10,847 nt of DNA from positions 1 to 10,847 of the forward strand of contig DOZA01000271.1 of assembly GCA_003518245.1 (NCBI GenBank), read 5' to 3'. A program made the translations under genes and the position numbers. Origin of the DNA: Bacteroidales bacterium. Lineage in GTDB: Bacteria > Bacteroidota > Bacteroidia > Bacteroidales > VadinHA17. Shown in pieces: positions 1 to 6,493 of the stretch; within the stretch, counting starts at the first letter, position 1; every line of letters begins with the position of its first letter. Below the pieces are notes generated by a model that saw nothing but the letters and a program-made list of their open reading frames with translations, had not been told where the DNA came from and made no database searches.

Positions 1-330
1 TGGGCTTATAACAGCTGGCCTGAAAAACCTGTATATGATTCCAGATTCATCTCATGGCCTTCAGGAGATACATATTTTGTATACCCGGGAGCAAGGAGTT
101 CCATACGTTTTGAAAAGCTCATAGAAGGTATCCAGGATTATGAAAAAATAAGAATTCTCAGGTATGAATTATCTCAAAATCCTTCAATGCAGGCCGCTGA
201 AGCTGAAATCCGTCTCAATAGCTATCTGCGATCAATAAATGCAACATCACTGGATAGTGTTACTGCAAAGGATATTATCAGGCACGGAAAGCTATTAGTG
301 GAAGAGATCAGCAGGATACAAATTAAATAG
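1..330 (+). CDS. C-terminal end of a DUF4091 / GH123-like glycoside hydrolase (partial)
   Basis: The first 109 codons visible are the end of a longer gene whose start lies upstream of the window; the reading frame is open from base 1 to a TAG stop at 328-330. The peptide opens with WAYNSWPEKP and continues with WPSGDTYFVYPG, SSIRFEKLIEGIQDYEKIR. Runs of this kind (aromatic W/Y cluster, GD-x-x-x-x-YPG, then SIR-x-E-x-L-x-x-G-x-x-DYE) are what I know from the C-terminus of DUF4091 proteins, related to family GH123 beta-N-acetylgalactosaminidases. The tail after DYE is a helical, charged stretch. Such enzymes usually act outside the cytoplasm on host or plant glycans in Bacteroidetes; with no N-terminus visible, neither signal peptide nor catalytic Asp/Glu can be checked, so the substrate is unknown. 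It converges with the minus-strand gene that ends at 382. Confidence 0.75.
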   Translation, partial: WAYNSWPEKPVYDSRFISWPSGDTYFVYPGARSSIRFEKLIEGIQDYEKIRILRYELSQNPSMQAAEAEIRLNSYLRSINATSLDSVTAKDIIRHGKLLVEEISRIQIK

Positions 331-383
331 TCTCAGCCTTCACTATCAGACGAATCTTTAGTGAAGTCGGAAGTCTCAGCCTT
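329..383. repeat. 12-bp direct repeat bracketing the convergent intergenic gap
   Basis: The sequence agtctcagcctt occurs at 329-340 and again at 372-383. The first copy overlaps the TAG stop of the GH123-like gene and the second overlaps the stop codon of the minus-strand propeller gene, so the pair brackets nearly the whole 51-bp gap. The 43-bp period includes the inverted repeat listed separately. Seen directly in the sequence; function unknown. Confidence 0.6.
338..366. terminator. Hairpin between convergent genes, possible weak bidirectional terminator
   Basis: cttcacta at 338-345 is a perfect inverted match to tagtgaag at 359-366, giving an 8-bp stem with a 13-nt loop. It lies between two convergent stop codons (330 and 382), where a shared terminator would be expected. 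There is no T-run directly after either arm, so it does not look like a strong intrinsic terminator; the assignment rests on position and symmetry. Confidence 0.35.
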
Positions 384-3078
384 ACTTAATATTCCAGTGA
401 TCTTTCATAACTACCATTTCCTGTTCCATAACTGTATCGCCAGCTATTAATTGCACCTTATATTTCCCCGGTCCTACCTTACCCATTATATAATCTAAAC
501 TTCCAAACCGTTCAATAAGATCCTTTTCTGTAAACCCATATGCCTTATATCTTTCAAGCATCTGTTTCATCCTCCCTATCTCCTGCTCTGTCCTTTTGCG
601 TATTATTTTAGAATGTGACCAGTGAAATTTATGAAGCCCAGTTTTATTATCAGCTTCTTTTTCGAATATAATCCTTTCACCATCAAGTACATGTAACTTA
701 ATGGCCTTTTGTGAACCGTCGGTATAATAGTATATATCCACTCCTTGAGATTCACTTTCACCTGAGAAATTACTGCTTGAACTGTGTGATCTGAGCCCAC
801 CAACCCACTGATAACTTGTTTCAGGCTTAAACAAGACAAGGGATGATCGCATTTTTTCATCATTTATTTCTGACAGGAATGAAATATCGGCAATCCATAT
901 ACTGCGACCATGCGTGGCCACGATCAAATCGTTTTCCCTGGGATGTATTCTAAGGTCCTCCACAGGGCAATATGGCATATTATTCCTCAGTGAATTCCAG
1001 GTATTCCCTTTATCAAAAGAAACATATACAGCTTTTGTTGAGCCCACGAAAAGAAGGTTTGGGTTATCAGGATGTTCCCGTATTACACATAGTGGTTCAT
1101 CAGGCAATCCTTTACTTATTGAAACCCATGTTTTACCATAGTCACCGGTTTTCCATACTAATGGTCTGAAGTCATCCCTCCTGTATCCTGTAACTGTAAG
1201 ATAAGCTGCTGCTGCATCAGCATATGATGGTTCAAGCCTGCTGACCCAGTAGCCCGGATGTCCCGGAATATTATCAGTTAAATCAATCCATTCCTTACCT
1301 CCATCTTTTGTAACCCATACTTTCCCATCATCTGTTCCTGCCCATATAACACCTTCTTTTGCCGGTGATTCATCCAGACTCACAATATTACAATACTGTA
1401 TATTTCCTGTACCCTGTATTTTAGCTTCATCATTGGTTGTAATGTCAGTGCTTATAAAGGTCCATGATTCACCCCTGTTATCAGACCTGGCGACACGGTT
1501 ACCTGCATGATAAATAGTAGAGCTATTATGTGGTGATATTACTATAGGAGCATTCCATGACCATCTGTCCATTTCATTGAACCTGATACTCGTTGATTCA
1601 CCGGTCTGAAGATCAACTCTGTTTATTGGTCCAAATTGTGATTCATTATATAACCACCTGTTATTATCAGGATCAACTACATTGTACATTCCATCTCCTC
1701 CCCCAACACTTTCCCAGTCTTCCAATCTTACAGGGCTCCCATTTCTTTTTGTAGAAGGTCCCCTGACTGAACCATTATCCTGCATTCCGCCATAAACATT
1801 ATAGGGATAATCCATATCATAACCGACAGCAACAAACTGTCCAACATCTTTATAATCCGGATGATACCAGTTTTTCCCTCTGTCATAGCTAATTCCCATG
1901 CCATGGTCATAACCCAGCATAATATGCTTCGAGTTTTCAGGATCAATCCACATAGCATGATTGTCTCCCCCGAAATTAAAAGGTCTCTGCCATTCATCAC
2001 CTCCATTTACAGTTTCCCACATTCTTACACCCAGAACATATACATGATCCGGATCAGCGGGATCAATTGCCATTTGCTGGTAATAATATGCCGGTCCACC
2101 TCCAACATCCTCACCATCAGGACTAACTTTACGCCATGTAAGGCCCTTATCATCGGAACGGTATACTTCATCACCTATCTCCTTTCCTTCAGGGGGAATA
2201 CCATTAAGAAGCTGATTATACCTTTCTTCATCCGTAACACCGGGTATATTATTGTTTTCAATATTGGCATATACTATCTCAGGATCTGAAGGTGACACAG
2301 CTATTCCTATCCTTCCCAGCATACCTGAAGGAAGTCCCTCTGTCAGTTTTTCCCATTTGCGGCCACCGTCAGTAGTCTTATAGATTCTACTTGCCGGTCC
2401 TCCAGCATTAAAGGTCCATGGCCTTCTCACTTTATCATATGCTGCAGCGTAAAGTATATCAGGATCTGACGGGTCAATAGCAAGATCAACCACACCAATG
2501 TTCTTTCCATGATCAATAATATCCAGCACTTTGTCCCATTTCTTACCACCGTTTGTGGTTTTGTACACACCCCGTTCTTCATTTTCCGAATACAGATGGC
2601 CCAAAGCTGCCACCCACACTATATCAGGATTATCAGGATGTATAATAATGCGCCCTATATGGTGCGACTCATGGAGACCCATGTTTTCCCATGACAGGCC
2701 CCCATCTTCTGATTTATAAATACCATCTCCATAATAGGCTGTTCTGCTGTTATTAGCCTCACCAGTACCCACCCAGACGATATCAGGGTTATTCTGGTCA
2801 ACAGCTATATCACCTATACTTATGGCTCCGGAATCTTCAAAAAGCACTTTAAAGCTTATGCCGTTATCATCAGTTTTCCATAACCCGCCTGTTGCCAGGG
2901 CAGCATAAAAAGTTGTTGGATTCTTATCAACAACTGCAAAGTCAATATAACGACCTCCCTGCCGTGTTGGACCTATTGAACGATAATACACCGCCTCAAG
3001 TATACTTTTATCTATTTTCTGCCCACCAGCAGTAATAACAAGTAAAAAGGAAAAAATAAAAAGGAATAATTTTCTCAT
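382..3078 (-). CDS. Secreted Asp-box (BNR / VPS10-sortilin-like) beta-propeller protein, 898 aa
   Basis: Residues 1-19 form a signal peptide (MRK, then a hydrophobic LFLFIFSFLLVITAGG core) without a lipobox Cys, so the product is likely exported to the periplasm or surface. The body carries about eleven Asp-box motifs of the S/T-x-D/N-x-G-x-x-W/F type, among them TDDNGISF, SEDGGLSW, TTNGGKKW, TTDGGRKW, SDDKGLTW, SYDRGKNW, TKDGGKEW, TGDYGKTW and SFDKGNTW, often preceded by DNPDIVWV/DPDILYAA-type strands. This is the repeat pattern of VPS10/sortilin-like and WD40/YVTN/BNR-like propellers, often annotated loosely as 'glycosyl hydrolase, BNR repeat'. After the last blade (about residue 750) comes a short beta-rich domain with a GLHKFHW motif. 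No type IX secretion tail is evident. Family members in Bacteroidetes are common but of unknown function; I see no reason to call it a sialidase. The ATG at 3078 is chosen because it gives a proper signal peptide. The gene stands alone on this strand, with a Fur-box-like dyad upstream. Confidence 0.85.
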   Translation of the reverse strand: MRKLFLFIFSFLLVITAGGQKIDKSILEAVYYRSIGPTRQGGRYIDFAVVDKNPTTFYAALATGGLWKTDDNGISFKVLFEDSGAISIGDIAVDQNNPDIVWVGTGEANNSRTAYYGDGIYKSEDGGLSWENMGLHESHHIGRIIIHPDNPDIVWVAALGHLYSENEERGVYKTTNGGKKWDKVLDIIDHGKNIGVVDLAIDPSDPDILYAAAYDKVRRPWTFNAGGPASRIYKTTDGGRKWEKLTEGLPSGMLGRIGIAVSPSDPEIVYANIENNNIPGVTDEERYNQLLNGIPPEGKEIGDEVYRSDDKGLTWRKVSPDGEDVGGGPAYYYQQMAIDPADPDHVYVLGVRMWETVNGGDEWQRPFNFGGDNHAMWIDPENSKHIMLGYDHGMGISYDRGKNWYHPDYKDVGQFVAVGYDMDYPYNVYGGMQDNGSVRGPSTKRNGSPVRLEDWESVGGGDGMYNVVDPDNNRWLYNESQFGPINRVDLQTGESTSIRFNEMDRWSWNAPIVISPHNSSTIYHAGNRVARSDNRGESWTFISTDITTNDEAKIQGTGNIQYCNIVSLDESPAKEGVIWAGTDDGKVWVTKDGGKEWIDLTDNIPGHPGYWVSRLEPSYADAAAAYLTVTGYRRDDFRPLVWKTGDYGKTWVSISKGLPDEPLCVIREHPDNPNLLFVGSTKAVYVSFDKGNTWNSLRNNMPYCPVEDLRIHPRENDLIVATHGRSIWIADISFLSEINDEKMRSSLVLFKPETSYQWVGGLRSHSSSSNFSGESESQGVDIYYYTDGSQKAIKLHVLDGERIIFEKEADNKTGLHKFHWSHSKIIRKRTEQEIGRMKQMLERYKAYGFTEKDLIERFGSLDYIMGKVGPGKYKVQLIAGDTVMEQEMVVMKDHWNIK

Positions 3079-3317
3079 AATAGTAGCATATTAGTTTAAA
3101 TTTCAGGATAATTAATGATAATCATTCAGCGCAATTTAGTTGATATTTCCGCAAAAGAATCATATTATTGGTATTTTTAAGAGGTATTTTAACAGCTTTT
3201 AACAATGGATATTTTTTCTAACTTGCATGAAATATGAATATAATATACCATCTTATAAACCTATTAAATATCAGGTAATAATTGTTTTAATATATACATA
3301 AAAACCAGAGCAAAGAT
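3079..3317. other. Divergent A/T-rich intergenic region between propeller gene and pfkA operon
   Basis: This 239-bp region must contain promoters for both divergent transcripts but I find no convincing Bacteroidetes-type element (TTG, about 19 nt, TAnnTTTG) on either strand. It holds the dyad at 3114-3126, a pair of ggtatttt copies at 3170-3177 and 3183-3190, and two TTTTAACA copies at 3187-3194 and 3197-3204 spaced one helical turn apart. No ORF, tRNA or stable RNA fold is apparent. Confidence 0.6.
3114..3126. promoter_or_regulatory. Fur-box-like palindrome upstream of the propeller gene
   Basis: aatgataatcatt is a perfect dyad of 6+1+6 bases and is identical to the central 13 positions of the E. 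coli Fur consensus (the 19-mer GATAATGATAATCATTATC); the outer three bases on each side match at only one of six positions. It lies 36 bp upstream of the start codon of the minus-strand propeller gene, a fitting place for an operator, and about 190 bp upstream of the phosphofructokinase start. The motif is seen; iron regulation is inferred, and A/T-rich DNA produces such dyads by chance more often than average DNA. Confidence 0.35.
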
Positions 3318-4388
3318 ATGACCAGAAAACAAAGAATCGGAATTCTTACTGCCGGTGGTGACTGTCCCGGGCTGAACGCAGCTATAAGAGGTGTAGCTAA
3401 GACAGCTATTGTCAGGCATGGAATGGAAGTTTACGGGATATCAGACGGTTTCCTGGGATTAATAAATAAGGAATTCATTGAATTGACAGAAAGCAAATTA
3501 TCAGGCATCCTGACTCTTGGAGGGACAATACTTGGTACATCCAGGGTTAAACCCTTCAAGAAGGAATCCAATGGTTCCAGGACCATAAGCAAGCCCGAGC
3601 TTATTAAGGAGCACTATGAACAGATGGGGCTGGATTGCCTTGTATGCATAGGCGGGAACGGAACACAGAAGACTGCATACCGACTATCACAGGAAGGACT
3701 TAATGTGGTAGGTATTCCAAAAACTATAGATAATGACGTTTATGGTACGGAGAAATCTTTCGGGTTTGATTCGGCAGTAAACATTGCCACTGAAGCTATT
3801 GACAGGCTGCACTCAACAGCAAACAGTCACAAAAGAATAATTGTTATTGAGGTCATGGGACATAATGCCGGATGGATAGCTCTATATGCAGGCATGGCAG
3901 GCGGAGGTGATGTTATATTAATACCCGAGCTGGAAATAGATATTGATAATGTTGCCATGTACCTGCAGGAAAGAGCCTATAAAAACAAAGACTACTCTAT
4001 AGTTGTTGTTGCAGAAGGCGTATCGCCAAAAAGAAAAAAGAAATCAGCAGCAGAATATATTGCAAAAATGATAAGTGAAAGAACAGGGCTGGAAACACGC
4101 GAAACAGTGCTTGGGTATGTGCAGAGAGGTGGAACACCCTCACCAATGGACCGCATCCTGGCAACAAGGTACGGTTCAGCTGCAGTTGAGCTAATAGCTA
4201 ATAATGATTATGGTAAAATTGTTACCCTGAGAAGCGAAATCATTGTCCCTGTTCCTATTGAAGAGATTGCTGGTAAACTGAAAGTTGTTACAGAAGATCA
4301 TCCACTGGTCAAAAAAGCAAAATGGATGGGCACATGCTTTGGTTGTAACGGATCAGGATCAAATAATAATGTGCAGATGCAAAAATGA
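3318..4388 (+). CDS. pfkA: 6-phosphofructokinase, G104/K124 (plant/actinobacterial ATP-type) subgroup
   Basis: Catalyses phosphorylation of fructose 6-phosphate to fructose 1,6-bisphosphate in the cytoplasm, the committing step of glycolysis. Visible motifs: phosphoryl-donor loop GGDCPGLN (residues 13-20), GGTILGTSR, GGNGT (112-116), PKTIDND with catalytic Asp138 (E. coli Asp127), VMGHNAGWIAL, and the sugar-phosphate segment LGYVQRGGTP. At the two donor-specificity positions it has Gly115 (E. coli Gly104) and Lys135 (E. coli Gly124). Plant and Streptomyces ATP-dependent enzymes share Gly plus Lys, whereas PPi enzymes usually have Asp plus Lys, so ATP is the more likely donor, though not certain. 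Asn114 replaces the Mg-binding Asp103 of E. coli. At 356 aa it is slightly longer than E. coli PfkA (320). It starts the six-gene + strand run and its TGA overlaps the ATG of the polyphosphate kinase. No Shine-Dalgarno is seen before the ATG. Confidence 0.93.
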   Translation: MTRKQRIGILTAGGDCPGLNAAIRGVAKTAIVRHGMEVYGISDGFLGLINKEFIELTESKLSGILTLGGTILGTSRVKPFKKESNGSRTISKPELIKEHYEQMGLDCLVCIGGNGTQKTAYRLSQEGLNVVGIPKTIDNDVYGTEKSFGFDSAVNIATEAIDRLHSTANSHKRIIVIEVMGHNAGWIALYAGMAGGGDVILIPELEIDIDNVAMYLQERAYKNKDYSIVVVAEGVSPKRKKKSAAEYIAKMISERTGLETRETVLGYVQRGGTPSPMDRILATRYGSAAVELIANNDYGKIVTLRSEIIVPVPIEEIAGKLKVVTEDHPLVKKAKWMGTCFGCNGSGSNNNVQMQK

Positions 4389-6487
4389 ATACACAGGTTG
4401 ATTCATATACTCCCAAGGAAATAAGCTGGCTTTCATTCAACCAGAGAGTATTGCAGGAAGCTGATAATCCTGATGTCCCCCTTATTGAACGAATTAAATT
4501 CCTCGGTATCTATTCTAACAACCTGGATGAATTTTTCAGGGTAAGGGTAGCCACACTCAAAAGAATAGCAAAACTTGAGGACGATTCTGATGATATTATT
4601 GGTTATAATGCAGAAACAACACTTAAAAGGGTTAATGAAATAGTATTGAAACAAAGGATTGAATATGAAGATATTTTTAGCCGGCTGATAAAAGACCTTT
4701 CAGATAACAATATTTATATCAGAAATGAGAATGAGCTGAACGATGAACAGTATGATTATGTAATAAAATTTTTCAATGACAGGCTGGCCCAGATCATAAT
4801 GCCTATTATGTTAAGAGGTGAAAATAGGCTGCCAACATTAAAAGATGATGCCGTTTACCTTGCAATAACAATAAAACACCTGAAGAAAACCAACAAAATA
4901 CGTTATGCCCTGATAGAGCTGCCAACAAGCACTATGCCACGTATTATAAAGCTGCCAGGCCCTGATGATGAAAATAATTATATTTTTCTTGACGATATTA
5001 TCAGGGTGGGGCTTAATGATATCTTTTACGTTTTCAAGAACAGTGAGCTGCTTGCTCATACAATTAAACTAAACAAGGATGCTGAACTTGATATTAATGA
5101 TGATATATCAGAATCGTATATAGAAAATGTAAACAGGAGTCTTTCTCAGCGTAAAGTGGCCACACCGGTAAGATTTGTATACGACAGGGAAATACCTGAA
5201 GAGACACTCATAATGCTTACCAAGAAACTGGAGTTCAGTGATGATGACATGATGATACCCGGTGGCCGGTACCATAACCTTAAAGACCTGATAAATTTCC
5301 CGGAATCCGCAGGTACTGAAAAACATAAATATGAAGCCCTCTCCCCTATCAGGCATAAGGACCTGGTACCTGGCAAGAGTATAATATCTAAAATCAGGAA
5401 AAAAGACATACTTCTTTTTTTCCCCTATCACTCATTTGATATTTTCATTAACCTTCTCAGGGAAGCTTCAATTGATCCTGCAGTTAAAGATATTAAGATT
5501 ATATTATACCGTATTGCCAGAAACAGCAATGTGGTAAATGCCCTTATTAATGCCGTTCGCAATGGGAAGGAAGTTACTGCAATAATAGAACTCCAGGCCC
5601 GATTTGATGAGAAAGCAAATATTTACTGGAGCAATAAGCTCAGGGAAGAAGGAGTCAAGGTAATACATGGAGTACCGGGTCTTAAAGTGCATGCCAAGTT
5701 ATGCCTGATAAAGAGAGTTAAAGGAGACAATATTCAGAGATATGCATGTATTGGTAGCGGCAATTTTAACGAAGAGACAGCCAGAGAGTATACCGATCAT
5801 CTTATTTTGACATCTGACACCAAAATAACAAATGAAGTATCCAAAACATTTACCTTCATGGAAAAGAACTATAAAAAAGAAAATTATTATCATCTTATAG
5901 CATCCCCCTTTTACTCCAGGACAAGGATATCCAGACTGATAAAGAATGAAATAGAAAATGCAAAAAATGGTGATGAAGCATATATCTATTTGAAGCTTAA
6001 CAATATGTCAGACAAGGAAATAATATCATTATTATATACTGCAAGCCGTGAGGGGGTTGATGTAAGGTTAAATATCAGGGGAATGTTCTCTCTTGTTGCC
6101 AATATTAATGGTTTAAGCAATAATATCAAGGCCATTGGTATAGTCGACCGCTTCCTTGAACACACCAGGATAATGATATTCTGTAATAAAGGAAACGAAA
6201 AGGTATATATCACATCAGGGGATTTAATGACCAGGAATATTGAGAGAAGGGTTGAAATAGCCTGTCCTGTACTGGATAATGAACTAAAAAAAGAGCTCCG
6301 TGATATATTTGATATACAATGGAATGACAATGTCAAGGCCAGGATACTAGACAAACACCTTACAAATAAAATATCAGGGAACGAAAATGCTCCCTTAAGA
6401 TCACAGGTCGAAATATATAATTACCTCAAAAAGTTACATGAAGTAAATACAGAGGAGGAAGATAAACAATCTCAAAACAGCAAATAA
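4385..6487 (+). CDS. ppk1: Polyphosphate kinase 1 with Cys in place of the second active-site His
   Basis: Reversibly transfers the ATP gamma-phosphate to inorganic polyphosphate through a phospho-histidine intermediate; usually membrane-associated in the cytoplasm. The N-domain has the family opening EISWLSFNQRVLQEA and NNLDEFFRVRVATLKR. In the two phospholipase-D-like catalytic domains, the landmarks align with E. coli Ppk at a constant offset of +1: Arg376 (ILYR, E. coli Arg375), Arg406 (QARFDE, Arg405), His436 (KVHAKL, the autophosphorylated His435) and His593 (FLEHTR, His592). The second histidine, E. coli His454 in YAHIGTGNFNE, is Cys455 here (YACIGSGNFNE). Length (700 aa) is normal, so this is a full gene. 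It overlaps phosphofructokinase by 4 nt (ATGA), suggesting translational coupling, and is followed 6 nt later by the carboxylase. The identity is secure; full activity in the presence of Cys455 is an open question. Confidence 0.95.
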   Translation: MNTQVDSYTPKEISWLSFNQRVLQEADNPDVPLIERIKFLGIYSNNLDEFFRVRVATLKRIAKLEDDSDDIIGYNAETTLKRVNEIVLKQRIEYEDIFSRLIKDLSDNNIYIRNENELNDEQYDYVIKFFNDRLAQIIMPIMLRGENRLPTLKDDAVYLAITIKHLKKTNKIRYALIELPTSTMPRIIKLPGPDDENNYIFLDDIIRVGLNDIFYVFKNSELLAHTIKLNKDAELDINDDISESYIENVNRSLSQRKVATPVRFVYDREIPEETLIMLTKKLEFSDDDMMIPGGRYHNLKDLINFPESAGTEKHKYEALSPIRHKDLVPGKSIISKIRKKDILLFFPYHSFDIFINLLREASIDPAVKDIKIILYRIARNSNVVNALINAVRNGKEVTAIIELQARFDEKANIYWSNKLREEGVKVIHGVPGLKVHAKLCLIKRVKGDNIQRYACIGSGNFNEETAREYTDHLILTSDTKITNEVSKTFTFMEKNYKKENYYHLIASPFYSRTRISRLIKNEIENAKNGDEAYIYLKLNNMSDKEIISLLYTASREGVDVRLNIRGMFSLVANINGLSNNIKAIGIVDRFLEHTRIMIFCNKGNEKVYITSGDLMTRNIERRVEIACPVLDNELKKELRDIFDIQWNDNVKARILDKHLTNKISGNENAPLRSQVEIYNYLKKLHEVNTEEEDKQSQNSK

Positions 6488-6493
6488 CCAGAT

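Noticed and set aside
1861..2289. 142-codon open frame on the + strand
   Set aside because: It is antisense to the strongly supported Asp-box protein, has no recognisable domain, and its composition follows the complementary codons; the same holds for the other overlapping frames inside the six intact genes.
382..3078. Calling the Asp-box protein a sialidase or glycosyl hydrolase
   Set aside because: Asp-boxes are structural and shared by many propellers; I see no sialidase F/YRIP motif or catalytic set.
3223..3244. TTGCAT at 3223-3228 and TATAAT at 3239-3244 as a sigma70-type promoter for pfkA
   Set aside because: Only 10 nt separate them, far short of the usual 17, and Bacteroidetes use a different consensus; a TATAAT in such A/T-rich DNA is expected by chance.
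6453..6458. AGGAGG as ribosome binding site for the carboxyltransferase gene
   Set aside because: It lies 35 nt before the ATG at 6494, inside the Glu-rich tail codons of ppk1, too far to act as a Shine-Dalgarno.
6483..6490. aaataacca shortly before two successive start codons (6483 and about 8077) as a shared translation signal
   Set aside because: The first copy contains the ppk1 stop codon and distances to the ATGs differ (about 4 and 6 nt); a short A/T-rich match like this is likely chance.
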